The translations under genes were made by a program, and so were the position numbers. A model generated the notes under the pieces. The model was not told the DNA's origin and did not search any database. It saw nothing but the letters and a program-made list of their open reading frames with translations. From NCBI RefSeq assembly GCF_006494365.1, contig NZ_VHIP01000004.1, forward strand, positions 248,001 through 312,000: DNA of 64,000 nt, read 5' to 3'. The stretch is from Aestuariibacter sp. GS-14 (GTDB lineage Bacteria > Pseudomonadota > Gammaproteobacteria > Enterobacterales > Alteromonadaceae). Below, piece after piece: positions 17,596 through 27,552 of this stretch. Every line of letters begins with the position of its first letter. The stretch's first letter is position 1.

Positions 17596-19140
17596 TCAGG
17601 CCCTGGCAGGCTCCGACAGGAAGAATCGGTACGCGGCGTTAGCGGTAACATCCTGATATTCGTAATTGAGTGCCGCAACGTGTTCATCGAACGCTGCACG
17701 GCTGTCTGGTGGAATATCAAAGCCAGCCATCACTAACCCTTCAGCTGCACCATGGTTGCGATAATGGAACAGCGTAATGTTCCAACGCTCACCCAGAGTA
17801 TTCAGGAAGTTAAGCAATGCCCCCGGGTATTCCGGAAACTCGAAGCTAAACACGACTTCGTTGAGAATAGTGGGTGGTCTGCCGCCCACCATATGACGTA
17901 CGTGCAGTTTTGCCAGTTCGTTATCCGACAGGTCAAAACAGGCATAGCCTTTACCGGTAAGCTCGGCTAACAGCAACTGGAACTCTTTACGGCCACCACG
18001 CAATTTAATACCTACAAAGATATGCGCTTCGTTTTCGCTGGCGTAACGGTAATTAAACTCTGTAATGGTGCGTCCACCCAAACATTCACAAAACTGCTTG
18101 AATGCGCCTTGATGCTCGGGAATTTTTACTGCGAATACCGCTTCCTTTTGCTCACCCAGCTCACAGCGTTCCGACACATAGCGAAGCGTATGGAAATTGG
18201 TATTGGCGCCACACAATATGCCGCCCAGTTTCTTGCCGGTAATATTGTGTTCGTTCACGTATTTGCGAATGGCCGCAATAGACATTGCTCCAGCTGGCTC
18301 TGCAATTACCCGGGTGTCGTCGAAAATGTCTTTAATAGCCGCACAAATTTCGTCGTTGCTTACCGTCATCACTTCGTCGATGTACTGATTGCAAAGACGG
18401 AAGGTTTCGCTACCCATCAGCTTTACTGCCACGCCATCGGCAAAAATGCCTACAGTGGGCAAACTTACCGGTTTACCCGCCGCTTTTGCGGCAACAAAAC
18501 AGGCTGATTCTTCCGACTCTACGGCAATCAGCTTAATCCCGGGCTTGAGCTGTTTGAGGTAAACCGCAATACCGGCCGCCAGACCACCGCCGCCTACCGC
18601 AATAAACAAGGTATCGATATTGGGATTTTGCTCGAGTAACTCGCGAGCAATAGTACCCTGACCCGCAATGACATCCGGATCGTCAAACGGCGGGATAAGC
18701 GTGTAGCCATGCTCCGCGCTTAACGCTCTGGCGTGCTGACTGGCTGAGTCGAAGTTAGTACCATGCAGCACAATATTGACGTGCTGTCCGCCAAAGCGGC
18801 GCACCGCTTCAATTTTAATGTCTGGTGTGGTTTCTGGCATCACAATAGTGGCCTGTACGCCTTTCATATTGGCAGAATACGCAACACCCTGGGCGTGATT
18901 ACCTGCTGAGGCGGCAACCACCCCCGCATTGAGCTGTGCTTCGGTTAAACTGGCGATACGATTATACGCACCGCGCAATTTAAACGATTTAACGGGCTGC
19001 TGATCTTCCCGTTTCAGGTAGATCTCATTGCCAAGTTCGGCAGTCAGTCGCGACAGCAATACCAGATCGCTGTTCACCGCAACGTCGTAAACCGGTGCCA
19101 GCAGGATTTTCTTCAGATAGTCGATATCACTGACGGTCAT
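17596..19140 (-). CDS. ilvA: Threonine deaminase, biosynthetic
   Basis: Converts L-threonine to 2-oxobutanoate plus ammonia, the committed step to isoleucine. 514 aa, the same length as E. coli IlvA. PLP fold-type II core: [12 protein letters not shown] with the PLP Lys, [13 protein letters not shown], and the phosphate-binding GGGGLAAG. Two C-terminal ACT-like regulatory repeats (about 325-514), with [17 protein letters not shown] and [17 protein letters not shown], predict isoleucine inhibition and valine activation. The ATG overlaps the ilvD stop (ATGA), so the two are translationally coupled; last gene of ilvE-ilvD-ilvA. Confidence 0.97.
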   Translation of the reverse strand: MTVSDIDYLKKILLAPVYDVAVNSDLVLLSRLTAELGNEIYLKREDQQPVKSFKLRGAYNRIASLTEAQLNAGVVAASAGNHAQGVAYSANMKGVQATIVMPETTPDIKIEAVRRFGGQHVNIVLHGTNFDSASQHARALSAEHGYTLIPPFDDPDVIAGQGTIARELLEQNPNIDTLFIAVGGGGLAAGIAVYLKQLKPGIKLIAVESEESACFVAAKAAGKPVSLPTVGIFADGVAVKLMGSETFRLCNQYIDEVMTVSNDEICAAIKDIFDDTRVIAEPAGAMSIAAIRKYVNEHNITGKKLGGILCGANTNFHTLRYVSERCELGEQKEAVFAVKIPEHQGAFKQFCECLGGRTITEFNYRYASENEAHIFVGIKLRGGRKEFQLLLAELTGKGYACFDLSDNELAKLHVRHMVGGRPPTILNEVVFSFEFPEYPGALLNFLNTLGERWNITLFHYRNHGAAEGLVMAGFDIPPDSRAAFDEHVAALNYEYQDVTANAAYRFFLSEPARA

Positions 19141-20987
19141 AGATCTTCCAGTTTCGACGGGTCGCGCACCGCGCCTTTATCGGCACTGGTGGCAAGCATG
19201 GCAAAAGTCTTCAGCGACAATGACACCTCACGCTGGCGATTCACCGGACGCCATGGGCGCTCAGAGGCTTCCATCGCCGCTCTGCGGGCATCCAGTTCAA
19301 TATCGGTAATCGCAATATTAATGGTGCGGTTCGGGATATCAATTTCAATGGTATCGCCTTCCTGTACCAAACCAATGCCACCGCCACTGGCCGCTTCAGG
19401 CGAACAGTGACCAATCGACAGACCCGACGTACCGCCCGAGAAGCGACCATCGGTAATCAAGGCACAAGCTTTACCTAACCCTTTAGATTTCAAATAGGAA
19501 GTAGGGTAGAGCATTTCCTGCATACCCGGGCCGCCTCTTGGGCCTTCGTAGCGAATAATAACCGCATCACCCGCCTGAATTTTGTCGGCCAGAATGCCGG
19601 CTACTGCGTCGTCCTGGCTTTCAAAAATACGCGCACGACCGGTAAATTTAAGAATAGATTCGTCTACACCGGCGGTTTTCACGATGCAGCCGTTTTCCGC
19701 CAGGTTGCCATACAATACCGCCAGGCCACCGTCTTTGCTGTAGGCATGTTCCATATCACGGATACAACCCTGGCTGCGGTCGGCGTCTGCGTCATCCCAA
19801 CGGCAATCCTGACTAAAGGCTTTGGTGGTACGAATACCGGCCGGGCCCGCACGATAGAATGTAATCGCATCGGTGTTTTCTGGATTGGTAATATCCCAAT
19901 CAGTGATCACATCACTCAGGGTTTTGCCCAGTACGTGTGAACAGTCGCCGTGTAACAATCCGGCTTTGTTGAGTTCATTTAAAATACCCAGTACGCCACC
20001 GGCACGGTGTACGTCTTCCATATGGTATTTCTGAGTAGACGGTGCCACTTTACACAAGTGCGGCACTTTACGGGACAAACGATCAATGTCATCCATAGTG
20101 AATGGCACTTCACCTTCCATTGCCGCTGCTAACAGGTGCAAAATAGTGTTGGTTGAGCCGCCCATGGCAATATCCAGGCTCATGGCGTTTTCAAACGCGC
20201 GGAAGTTGGCAATATTGCGAGGCAATGCGCTGGCATCGTCGTTTTTGTACCAGCGATCACACAGCTCCACAATGAGCTTACCAGCCTGTTTAAACAACCC
20301 TTCTCGGTCAGCATGCGTAGCCAGCAGTGAACCGTTACCCGGCAGAGACAAACCCAGCGCTTCGGTTAAACAGTTCATTGAGTTTGCTGTAAACATACCC
20401 GAGCACGAACCACAGGTAGGGCAGGCCGAACGTTCAATTTCGTTGGTGTCGGCGTCGGACACTTTATCGTCAGCGGCCGCAACCATGGCGTCTACCAGGT
20501 CAAGCTTGATGATCTGATCAGACAGCTTGGTTTTACCGGCTTCCATTGGACCACCCGACACAAACACTACCGGAATGTTCAGGCGCATTGACGCCATCAG
20601 CATTCCTGGTGTGATTTTGTCGCAGTTGGAAATGCACACAATCGCATCGGCGCAGTGAGCATTAACCATGTACTCAACCGAGTCGGCAATAATTTCACGG
20701 GAAGGCAGGCTGTACAGCATGCCGCTATGCCCCATTGCGATACCGTCATCGACCGCAATAGTGTTAAATTCTTTTGCAACACCACCCGCAGCTTCGACAC
20801 TGCGAGCGACCAGCTGACCCATGTCTTTAAGGTGAACGTGACCAGGCACAAACTGTGTGAAAGAGTTGGCTATGGCAATAATGGGTTTACCAAAGTCTCC
20901 GTCTTTCATACCGGTGGCACGCCAAAGCGCGCGCGCACCTGCCATGTTGCGGCCTTGAGTTGTGGTTGCAGATCGTAATTTAGGCAT
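19137..20987 (-). CDS. ilvD: Dihydroxy-acid dehydratase
   Basis: Dehydrates 2,3-dihydroxy-isovalerate and 2,3-dihydroxy-3-methylvalerate to the 2-oxo acids of valine and isoleucine synthesis. 616 aa, the usual length. Iron-sulphur Cys ligands are visible in [11 protein letters not shown] and in [18 protein letters not shown]; further signatures are [25 protein letters not shown] and [11 protein letters not shown]. Between ilvE (23 bp) and ilvA (4-bp overlap). The cytoplasmic [Fe-S] enzyme needs Mg. Confidence 0.98.
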   Translation of the reverse strand: MPKLRSATTTQGRNMAGARALWRATGMKDGDFGKPIIAIANSFTQFVPGHVHLKDMGQLVARSVEAAGGVAKEFNTIAVDDGIAMGHSGMLYSLPSREIIADSVEYMVNAHCADAIVCISNCDKITPGMLMASMRLNIPVVFVSGGPMEAGKTKLSDQIIKLDLVDAMVAAADDKVSDADTNEIERSACPTCGSCSGMFTANSMNCLTEALGLSLPGNGSLLATHADREGLFKQAGKLIVELCDRWYKNDDASALPRNIANFRAFENAMSLDIAMGGSTNTILHLLAAAMEGEVPFTMDDIDRLSRKVPHLCKVAPSTQKYHMEDVHRAGGVLGILNELNKAGLLHGDCSHVLGKTLSDVITDWDITNPENTDAITFYRAGPAGIRTTKAFSQDCRWDDADADRSQGCIRDMEHAYSKDGGLAVLYGNLAENGCIVKTAGVDESILKFTGRARIFESQDDAVAGILADKIQAGDAVIIRYEGPRGGPGMQEMLYPTSYLKSKGLGKACALITDGRFSGGTSGLSIGHCSPEAASGGGIGLVQEGDTIEIDIPNRTINIAITDIELDARRAAMEASERPWRPVNRQREVSLSLKTFAMLATSADKGAVRDPSKLEDL

Positions 20988-21010
20988 AGCGTTTCGTCCC
21001 GTTGGGGTAA

Positions 21011-21943
21011 TTATTTATAAACCGGTGTTAACCAGTTCCACTTGTCTTCGGTGGTGCCGTTAAACAAACCGAAGAACATGTCCTGGATTTCTTTCGTGAT
21101 AGGCCCACGACCGCCTTTACCCACAGTGATACCGTCTACGCTGTTCACAGGGGTCACTTCTGCGGCCGTACCGCACATTAAAATTTCGTCGGCCAGATAC
21201 ATGGCTTCACGCGGGATATTCTCCTCGCGGATTTCATAACCCAGTTCTTTCGCCAGGGTGATCACAGTGTCGCGTGTGATACCAGGCAAAATAGCCGCTG
21301 TTTTTGGTGTGGTGCTGATCACGCCATTGCGGATCACAAAAATATTTTCGCCGGCACCTTCACTGATATAGCCATTGCGATCCAATGCGATACCTTCGCC
21401 GTAGCCATGACGACGCGCTTCCATTGAAATCAGCTGTGAGGACAGGTAGTTACCACCAGCTTTTGCACCCGTAGGCATAGTGTTCGCCGCCAAACGGTTC
21501 CACGAGGAGATACCCGCGTTCACACCGTTTTTCAGAGCTTCTTCACCCAGGTACGCGCCCCACTCAAATGCGGCGATTGTGACTTCAGTTTCCTGACCAA
21601 ATGGCACCTGTAAACCCATACCAATATCGCCATAAAACGCGATAGGACGGATATACGCAGATTTCAGATTGTTTTTCGCAATGGTGTCGATAGTCGCCTG
21701 ATTAATTTCTTCAAGCGTAAATGGGATCGTCATGCGATAGATTTTTGCTGAATCAAACAAACGCTGGTTGTGCTCGTTCAGACGGAATACACAGGTGCCC
21801 TGATCCGGCGTATTGTAGGCGCGAATACCTTCAAATACCGATGAGCCATAGTGGATTGCATGCGACATTACATGCACAGTGGCTTCTTTCCACGGAATGA
21901 GTTTACCGTTAAACCAAATTAGTTCAGCAAGTTGCTTAGCCAT
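21011..21943 (-). CDS. ilvE: Branched-chain amino acid aminotransferase
   Basis: PLP-dependent class IV transaminase that makes Val, Ile and Leu from the 2-oxo acids with glutamate. 310 aa, as in E. coli (309). Signatures: [13 protein letters not shown], the PLP Lys in [28 protein letters not shown], and [14 protein letters not shown]. First gene of ilvE-ilvD-ilvA; unlike E. coli, ilvG and ilvM are not adjacent. The 84-bp leader between a candidate leader peptide and this gene can form a hairpin followed by a U-run, which suggests attenuation control. Confidence 0.97.
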   Translation of the reverse strand: MAKQLAELIWFNGKLIPWKEATVHVMSHAIHYGSSVFEGIRAYNTPDQGTCVFRLNEHNQRLFDSAKIYRMTIPFTLEEINQATIDTIAKNNLKSAYIRPIAFYGDIGMGLQVPFGQETEVTIAAFEWGAYLGEEALKNGVNAGISSWNRLAANTMPTGAKAGGNYLSSQLISMEARRHGYGEGIALDRNGYISEGAGENIFVIRNGVISTTPKTAAILPGITRDTVITLAKELGYEIREENIPREAMYLADEILMCGTAAEVTPVNSVDGITVGKGGRGPITKEIQDMFFGLFNGTTEDKWNWLTPVYK

Positions 21944-21954
21944 GACGTTTCCTT

Positions 21955-21980
21955 AAAAAGTGCGAGTGTTGTCTTCACTC
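21955..21980 (-). terminator. Candidate attenuator terminator ahead of ilvE
   Basis: On the minus strand GAGTG-aagacaa-CACTC is followed closely by GCAC and five U residues, ending 12 nt before the ilvE start codon. A second hairpin GCGG-TTTG-CCGC (21999-22010) lies between it and the candidate leader peptide and could act as the pause or competing structure. The terminator stem is only 5 bp. Confidence 0.4.
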
Positions 21981-22026
21981 TGTAAGCGCAGTCTGCACGC
22001 GGCAAACCGCCTGTATTAATTTCGCG

Positions 22027-22086
22027 TCAAATGATACATGAGCACAGCAATTGACCCAATCCAATGAGCCATTTTTCACACAACAT
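22027..22086 (-). CDS. Candidate ilv leader peptide (19 aa, Leu/Ile-rich)
   Basis: Reads MLCEKWLIGLGQLLCSCII and stop: five Leu and three Ile in 19 residues, ending in Ile-Ile next to the stop. GGAG lies 10 nt upstream of the ATG. It ends 83 bp before ilvE, and two hairpins with a terminal U-run fill the gap. This is the layout of amino-acid attenuation leaders such as ilvL and leuL, although it resembles neither in sequence. It is too short to rule out chance, and no promoter has been located. Confidence 0.4.
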   Translation of the reverse strand: MLCEKWLIGLGQLLCSCII

Positions 22087-22493
22087 CTGTGTAAAGCTCC
22101 AGCGGACCACGGGGAAATTGATATTTAATGCACGCAAAAATGCAGCTGGCACTGTATCAAAGCGCAGGCATTGGCGAGGTTAACGCAAGTTCGGAAATTG
22201 TGTTGGCTGATGGCAACAACAGTGTCTGGCTAAGGAACACCGTTAGTGCGAGGCATAAGAAATATCACGGATCAACGGCTTTGATCAAGCCAAATCAAGC
22301 TGGCTGGTGCATTTTTATACCAGGTCACAACACCTTTCGCTGCACATTCATAGCGTTAGTCATTGCTCTCCCTTGCACGAAATTCAGCGCCTGATATTCA
22401 GCGGGCATAACTGGCCTTTTGCGCAGTAGGTAAGTTAACCGGGGCACTTTACACTGCACTCATGGGCTGGCAAACACAAAAGGAAGGCATAGC
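22087..22493. other. Intergenic region between ilv leader and comM
   Basis: Non-coding as far as can be seen: promoters of the ilvEDA leader (minus) and comM (plus). Contains GGCTTTGATCAAGCC-type dyads near 22275-22295. A plus-strand open frame of 88 codons (22128-22394) shows no ribosome-binding site and no recognisable protein. Confidence 0.4.
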
Positions 22494-24005
22494 ATGGGGC
22501 TAGGCATTGTTTACACCCGCGCGGCAACGGGTATTGATTCGCCGCGCATTAAAGTAGAAGTGCACCTGTCGAATGGCTTGCCATCGTTTAAGCTGGTGGG
22601 ATTGGCTGAAACAGCAGTGCAGGAAGCGCGAGAGCGCGTTCGCAGCGCATTAATTAACTGCGGATTTGAATTCCCCGGACGGCGCATTACGGTAAATCTT
22701 GCCCCAGCCGACATTCCCAAAAGTGGTGGTCGCTATGATTTAGCCATTGCCCTGGGGTTATTAATTGCCCAGGGTTTGTTGCCTCAGCAGGCCCTTGATC
22801 ATTATGAGGTAATTGGCGAGCTGGGCCTGAATGGTCAGTTACGACCGGTATCCGGCTTACTGCCCGCAGCAATGCGCTGTGCTGATGACGAACACCTAAT
22901 GATGTTGCCATGCGACAATACCCAGGATATTCAGCTTGTTGACGGCCTGCGATACCTGCCCGTAGATTCGCTGATGCAGGTATTTCTGCATTTGAGTAAA
23001 CAAAAGCCACTGCAAATCAGTACGGCTCAGTGTGATGTTGCATATGCGCAGCTTTCACCAAAATGGGACGACATTATTGGTCAGCAGCAGGCAAAACGCG
23101 CGCTTACCATTGCTGCAGCTGGAAAACATAATCTCCTGATGGTGGGACCGGCTGGGACGGGCAAAAGCCTGCTGGCCAGCCGGTTAGTGCAGTTACTGCC
23201 GCCGCTTACGCATGAACAGGCACTGGAAGCGGCGGCATTGTATTCCATTAAAGGCGAATCCCGCGACAGCGCCAACTGGTACACCCCGCCTTTTCGATCG
23301 CCACACCATACGTCGTCAGCAATTGCTTTAACCGGTGGCGGCACGCATCCGTCACCGGGTGAAGTATCGCTGGCTCACAACGGTGTGTTGTTTCTGGATG
23401 AATTGCCCGAGTTTGGTCGTCAGGCGCTGGATGTGCTCAGAGAACCTTTAGAGACTGGCGATATTTGTTTGTCTCGCGTATCCGGGCAGGCCCGGTATCC
23501 TGCCAATTTTCAGTTCCTGGCGGCAATGAATCCAAGCCCTACAGGCGATATCAACGACGGCCGCAGTACTCCTCAACAAGTACAACGCTATTTGAGCCGT
23601 CTTTCCGGCCCCTTGTTAGATCGCATCGATTTACAAATAGAAGTGCGCAAGCCTGAACAGTATTCACTGGCCACGCCGCCATCTGGTGAAGACAGCGCGA
23701 TTGCCGCAAAAGCCCAGGTAGAACGTGCCATGCAGCGACAACTAACACGACAGCAAAAAGCCAATGCTGAACTCAGCGTGGCGGAACTCACCGAACATTG
23801 CAAACTGGATGACGAGAGCTTTACTTTTTTAAGTCGCGCTGCTACCAAACTCAATTTGTCGATGCGCGTGTTTCATCGCACAATAAAAGTGTCGCGCACC
23901 ATTGCCGATTTAGACGGTACAGAAAACATTACTCACCGCCACATTGCGGAAGCCCTGGGATACAGGGCACTGGATACCCTTATTCGTCAGTTCAACACCA
24001 GTTGA
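22494..24005 (+). CDS. comM: YifB/ComM family Mg-chelatase-like AAA+ ATPase
   Basis: A hexameric branch-migration helicase that, in Vibrio and Haemophilus, helps integrate transforming DNA (ComM). 503 aa. N-terminal ChlI/lon-like domain (VEVHLSNGLPSFKLVGLAET, residues 20-40), Walker A MVGPAGTGKSLLASR, Walker B GVLFLDELPEF, then the Mg-chelatase-type C-terminal domain with LSMRVFHRTIKVSRTIADL. Strong AGGAAGG ribosome-binding site 7 nt before the ATG. Single gene between the ilvE promoter and convergent ilvY, whose 3' ends overlap by 19 bp. In E. coli yifB also neighbours the ilv cluster. Confidence 0.95.
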   Translation: MGLGIVYTRAATGIDSPRIKVEVHLSNGLPSFKLVGLAETAVQEARERVRSALINCGFEFPGRRITVNLAPADIPKSGGRYDLAIALGLLIAQGLLPQQALDHYEVIGELGLNGQLRPVSGLLPAAMRCADDEHLMMLPCDNTQDIQLVDGLRYLPVDSLMQVFLHLSKQKPLQISTAQCDVAYAQLSPKWDDIIGQQQAKRALTIAAAGKHNLLMVGPAGTGKSLLASRLVQLLPPLTHEQALEAAALYSIKGESRDSANWYTPPFRSPHHTSSAIALTGGGTHPSPGEVSLAHNGVLFLDELPEFGRQALDVLREPLETGDICLSRVSGQARYPANFQFLAAMNPSPTGDINDGRSTPQQVQRYLSRLSGPLLDRIDLQIEVRKPEQYSLATPPSGEDSAIAAKAQVERAMQRQLTRQQKANAELSVAELTEHCKLDDESFTFLSRAATKLNLSMRVFHRTIKVSRTIADLDGTENITHRHIAEALGYRALDTLIRQFNTS

Positions 24006-24850
24006 AACAACGCATCAATCAACGGCTCAGTTCTGCGCTTTTCCAGGCATGCCAGCCCGAGTTCGTAGGACCCGATATCGTCAACCAGTATGCGGGTTAC
24101 ATTGTTTGTCATGCCACTGTGATCCAATACAACCTGCGGCACAAAACCCACACCACAACCCAGTGCAACCATTGACACAATCGCTTCATTTCCTCCCACT
24201 GAGGCGTACACATTTGGCCGTATGCCATGTTCTGCAAACCAGTGGTATACAATACGCCGGCTCGGACCTTGCTCCGGCAACACAACCTGATATTTTCGCC
24301 AATCCACCTGACTTAGCTGGGTTAAACGCCATTCCCGGGGGGCAATAAGTACCAGCGGCACATGATCCATCCCGGTAAAACATAAATCGGTAGGAAAGCC
24401 GGGTGTATAAATGGCGATGGCTACATCGCACTTCTTCTGCTTAACGTTATCAATGGCAATACCCGGATCGCCGGTAACCAGGCGAATATCCACCCCGGGA
24501 TAATGCTGACGATATCGCGACAGCAGCGCCGGTAAATGACTTTGACTGGCAGTAACGGAGCAATAAAGACTAAGCTCACCCTTCAGGGATTGCTCGTCAG
24601 TACTGAGTTCTTGTCTGACCTGTTGCCATTCCTTCAGCACGGTTTCGCTGAAATTAAGCAACTTGTGACCGCCGTGGGTGAGGGCAACGGTTCGGTTGTC
24701 ACGCTTGAACAATACACACCCACACTCTTCTTCCAGCCTTTGTATTACGCGGCTTAGCGTGGAAGGCGACACATACATGGCCTCGGCAGTGTCACCAAAA
24801 TGTAAGCTTTTTGCGAGATGATTGAAGAGTTGTAAACTGCGAAAATCCAT
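23987..24850 (-). CDS. ilvY: LysR-type activator of ilvC
   Basis: Substrate-responsive activator of ilvC (acetolactate/acetohydroxybutyrate). 287 aa from the ATG at 24850. The N-terminal HTH reads MDFRSLQLFNHLAKSLHFGD and MYVSPSTLSRVIQRLEEECG. The effector domain has LYCSVTASQSHLPALLSRY and ASVGGNEAIVSMVALGCGVG, closely paralleling E. coli IlvY. A 14-residue longer start lacks homology to the family and overlaps the operator, so the shorter one is chosen. Divergent from ilvC across 156 bp, the classical ilvY-ilvC arrangement; its 3' end overlaps comM by 19 bp. Confidence 0.95.
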   Translation of the reverse strand: MDFRSLQLFNHLAKSLHFGDTAEAMYVSPSTLSRVIQRLEEECGCVLFKRDNRTVALTHGGHKLLNFSETVLKEWQQVRQELSTDEQSLKGELSLYCSVTASQSHLPALLSRYRQHYPGVDIRLVTGDPGIAIDNVKQKKCDVAIAIYTPGFPTDLCFTGMDHVPLVLIAPREWRLTQLSQVDWRKYQVVLPEQGPSRRIVYHWFAEHGIRPNVYASVGGNEAIVSMVALGCGVGFVPQVVLDHSGMTNNVTRILVDDIGSYELGLACLEKRRTEPLIDALFQLVLN

Positions 24851-24861
24851 GAGTATTTCAC

Positions 24862-24884
24862 TTTTTGCAATACTGTTTTGCAAA
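24862..24884. promoter_or_regulatory. Candidate IlvY operator (paired TTGCAA sites)
   Basis: TTGCAA occurs at 24865-24870 and at 24879-24884, 14 bp apart, in TTTTTGCAAT and TTTTGCAAAT contexts. It sits in the ilvY-ilvC divergent promoter close to the ilvY start, where IlvY would autoregulate and activate ilvC. Position and spacing fit a LysR-type operator; binding is inferred. Confidence 0.5.
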
Positions 24885-24948
24885 TATATCATTTTTCAAA
24901 ACGAATGGGGTAGCGTATTGTTCGCTGCAAGTCGTCATTGACGAGGTC

Positions 24949-24973
24949 ATCCCTGCCGAGTGAGGCAAGGGAT
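24949..24973. repeat. ATCCCT palindrome in the ilvC leader
   Basis: ATCCCTGCC...GGCAAGGGAT with a 7-nt loop, flanked by GTCGT and ACGAC, lies 34 bp upstream of ilvC. It shares the (G)TCATCCCTG arm with the palindromes at 26612-26645 and 27941-28122, so it belongs to the same interspersed palindrome family. Confidence 0.5.
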
Positions 24974-25006
24974 CACGACAGAAAGAAGTTCGGAATTATT
25001 ATATTT

Positions 25007-26488
25007 ATGGCTAATTATTTTAACACCCTGTCTTTACGTCAGCAGTTAGACCAGCTGGGTCGTTGCCGCTTTATGAAGCGCGAAGAATTTGCTGATGGCT
25101 GTGAGTTCCTGAAAGGTAAGAAAATTGTCATCGTTGGCTGCGGTGCACAAGGTCTCAACCAGGGTCTTAACATGCGTGACTCCGGGTTAGACGTAGCGTA
25201 TGCACTGCGTCAGGCAGCAATTGATGAGAAGCGTGATTCTTATCAGCGTGCAAATGGTAACGGTTTTAAAGTAGGTACGTATCAGGATCTGATCCCTACT
25301 GCTGATCTGGTTTACAACTTAACACCAGACAAACAACACGCCAGCGTAGTGGAAGCGGTTATGCCTCTGATGAAAGAAGGCGCTGCATTAGGCTACTCGC
25401 ATGGTTTCAACATTGTTGAAGAAGGCCAGCAAATTCGTAGCGACATAACTGTTGTAATGTGTGCACCTAAGTGTCCTGGAACTGAAGTACGCGAAGAATA
25501 TAAGCGTGGTTTTGGTGTACCGACACTGATTGCGGTTCACCCTGAGAACGATCCGAAAGGTGAAGGCTGGGATATCGCAAAAGCACTGGCAAGCGCCACT
25601 GGTGGCGACCGTGCAGGTGTTCTGGAGTCTTCATTTGTTGCTGAAGTAAAATCTGATTTGATGGGTGAGCAAACCATTCTGTGTGGTATGCAACAAGCCG
25701 CAGCGATTCTTGCTTACGAGAAAATGACTGCTGATGGCATTGACCCTGCTTATGCGGCTGCATTGATTCAGTACGGTTTGGAAACCATTACTGAAGCACT
25801 GAAAATCGGCGGCGTAACCAACATGATGGACCGTTTGTCTAACCCGGCAAAGGTTAGAGCTTTCGAGCTGTCAGAACAGTTAACTGCATTGCTTCGCCCC
25901 TTGTTCGAGAAGCATCAGGACGACATCATCAGTGGCGAATTCTCTCGCACTATGATGGAAGACTGGGCAAATGGCGATGCAAACCTGCTGAAATGGCGTG
26001 AAGAAACCGGCCAGTCTGGTTTTGAGAATGCGCCTAAGTACGAAGGTAAAATCAGTGAACAGGAATTCTTTGATAATGGCATTCTGATTGTTGCCATGAT
26101 CAAGTGCGGTGTAGAAGTTGCGTTCGACGTGATGGTTGAAGCGGGTATTTTACCTGAGTCTGCATACTATGAGTCACTGCACGAAACACCACTGATTTCT
26201 AACACGATTGCGCGTAAGCGTTTGTACGAAATGAACGTGGTTATTTCTGACACAGCTGAATACGGTAACTACCTGTTCGCTAACGCAGCAGTGCCATTGT
26301 TACGTGAGAAATTCATGCCACACATCGGTACCGATGTGATTGGTAGAGGTCTTAACGCCAAATCTAACCAGGTAGAAAACAAGCGCCTGGTAGATATTAA
26401 CGAGGCTATTCGCAGCCACGGCGTTGAGTCTGTAGGTAAGAAATTACGCGGTTACATGACGGATATGAAAGCCATCATTGAAGCGTAG
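25007..26488 (+). CDS. ilvC: Ketol-acid reductoisomerase, class II
   Basis: NADPH-dependent Mg enzyme that isomerises and reduces acetolactate and acetohydroxybutyrate. 493 aa, the long (class II) form of E. coli with a duplicated C-terminal knotted domain. Rossmann motif [25 protein letters not shown]-like [39 protein letters not shown] in the first C-terminal repeat. The start at 25007 gives [20 protein letters not shown] as in E. coli; the open frame extends 69 nt further upstream only through the palindromic leader. Ends 38 bp before a strong terminator. Confidence 0.98.
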   Translation: MANYFNTLSLRQQLDQLGRCRFMKREEFADGCEFLKGKKIVIVGCGAQGLNQGLNMRDSGLDVAYALRQAAIDEKRDSYQRANGNGFKVGTYQDLIPTADLVYNLTPDKQHASVVEAVMPLMKEGAALGYSHGFNIVEEGQQIRSDITVVMCAPKCPGTEVREEYKRGFGVPTLIAVHPENDPKGEGWDIAKALASATGGDRAGVLESSFVAEVKSDLMGEQTILCGMQQAAAILAYEKMTADGIDPAYAAALIQYGLETITEALKIGGVTNMMDRLSNPAKVRAFELSEQLTALLRPLFEKHQDDIISGEFSRTMMEDWANGDANLLKWREETGQSGFENAPKYEGKISEQEFFDNGILIVAMIKCGVEVAFDVMVEAGILPESAYYESLHETPLISNTIARKRLYEMNVVISDTAEYGNYLFANAAVPLLREKFMPHIGTDVIGRGLNAKSNQVENKRLVDINEAIRSHGVESVGKKLRGYMTDMKAIIEA

Positions 26489-26525
26489 ACAGTTTCTGTC
26501 GTTAGGTGCTTAACCAAGCCCTTTT

Positions 26526-26552
26526 GCCCGACCAATTTGGTCGGGCTTTTTT
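26526..26552 (+). terminator. ilvC rho-independent terminator
   Basis: GCCCGACC-AATTT-GGTCGGGC, an 8-bp GC-rich perfect stem, followed by six T residues, 37 bp after the ilvC stop. Confidence 0.92.
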
Positions 26553-26611
26553 ATGTCCGCGATTTACCGGTTTAATTGCGCTAGCGCCTGTCATCCCTGA
26601 ATCCCTTATTT

Positions 26612-26645
26612 CGTCATCCCTGAATCGCGAAGCGATGTCAGGGAT
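26612..26645 (-). repeat. 34-bp palindromic element, left inverted copy
   Basis: Exact reverse complement of the 34-bp element at 27941-27974: arms ATCCCTGA and TCAGGGAT enclosing ATCGCTTCGCGAT and ending in GACG. A half-copy (TCATCCCTGAATCCC) precedes it at 26591-26605. With the array at 27912-28125 it brackets the small-gene islet in inverted orientation. Confidence 0.85.
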
Positions 26646-26713
26646 CTCATCATAGGGCAGGCCAACAAAAGCCCGCCCCAAAAATGACATAAACAGCACA
26701 TATGCTGTTCTAG

Positions 26714-27094
26714 CTATACCTTTTTGCCAGCGACGAAGAGAAATATTGAATAACCAATAACAGCAAAAAACAGAATGGCCCCTGTAGATTGGTTTTTACC
26801 AACAAATTCGCTCTTGCTATAGATTACCCTGGCACCTATAGATATCTGGACTACTTTTGACTCCCCTTCCGCATTGTCGAAGTAGGTAAAAGAGGTCTTC
26901 TTGCCGATCAGTCTATTGGGTTCATTATTACAGCCTGTTCGGTTAACGAATTCCTTCATTACATAAAACTCAGTTGGGCTGCCTGAAATAGTAAAATAGG
27001 GCTTTGCGTACTTACCTGTTGGGCACGCTAATGTTTCAATACTCTGAGCAATAACAGGCTGTGTTTCGCTGCTAATTGGCGTGTTATACATCAT
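26714..27094 (-). CDS. Hypothetical single-TM protein
   Basis: Not recognised. About 126 aa from paired ATGs at 27094/27091; the frame stays open to 27298, but that extension (ARGLRYLSKVLHQTQTIKQR) overlaps the next gene's 3' end and looks non-native. The product has a middle domain with GKYAKPYFTISGSPTEFYVM and NRTGCNNEPNRLIGKKTSFT, possibly an extracytoplasmic beta domain with two Cys, and a C-terminal TM helix (TGAILFFAVIGYSIFLFVAG) followed by KKV. AT-rich compared with the neighbouring ilv genes. Probably in one transcript with the two small genes upstream. Confidence 0.5.
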   Translation of the reverse strand: MMYNTPISSETQPVIAQSIETLACPTGKYAKPYFTISGSPTEFYVMKEFVNRTGCNNEPNRLIGKKTSFTYFDNAEGESKVVQISIGARVIYSKSEFVGKNQSTGAILFFAVIGYSIFLFVAGKKV

Positions 27095-27204
27095 CTTTAT
27101 GGATAGCAATCCAGTAAAACTAACATTCCTAACCGAATAACAGCGACATATCTTTTCATTTACGTGTTTGCGACCCTGCATACCCCAGTGAGCGGCATAA
27201 TTTT

Positions 27205-27510
27205 TTATTCGTTGTTTAATGGTTTGTGTTTGGTGAAGTACTTTTGATAAATACCGTAGCCCCCTTGCCAAAAGGATAGCGCTGACAGTCCTAAACAAAA
27301 AATAACAAGAAGCCAGAACATTTCACCATCTGCTCTTTCAGTGAAAAACTCACCTTTGCCTGGAATGTAAAGAGTTCCGGTAACAATGGCTATTACACAT
27401 AGAATTGACACAACAATTGCAAATATAAATTTCCACCAAATAGTAAACGCTGTCTCATCTTCCTTAATTAAAAACACATATGCTCCAACGATAGCTAATT
27501 CTTCTAACAC
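27205..27510 (-). CDS. Hypothetical two- or three-TM small protein, 101 aa
   Basis: Not recognised. GTG start at 27510 without a clear ribosome-binding site. Hydrophobic segments: ELAIVGAYVFLI (weak), FIFAIVVSILCVIAIVTGTL and FWLLVIFCLGLSALSFWQGG, then a basic tail (YQKYFTKHKPLNNE). AT-rich. It sits 42 bp downstream of the 86-aa membrane protein gene on the same strand. Could be a cargo gene of the palindrome-bounded islet. Confidence 0.5.
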   Translation of the reverse strand: MLEELAIVGAYVFLIKEDETAFTIWWKFIFAIVVSILCVIAIVTGTLYIPGKGEFFTERADGEMFWLLVIFCLGLSALSFWQGGYGIYQKYFTKHKPLNNE

Positions 27511-27552
27511 CGGCGAACACTATATTGGCGTTTCAACTGAGTTAGCTTGCAA

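Noticed and set aside
22128-22394. 88-codon plus-strand open frame between ilvE and comM
   Set aside because: No ribosome-binding site, unusual composition and overlap with the ilvEDA leader on the other strand; better seen as regulatory DNA.
24938-25006. N-terminal extension of IlvC
   Set aside because: It would translate the palindromic leader, and E. coli IlvC begins with the MANYFNTL start at 25007.
27095-27298. Upstream extension of the 26714 gene
   Set aside because: The extension overlaps the 3' end of the next gene and lacks a start signal; the paired ATGs near 27094 are a better start.
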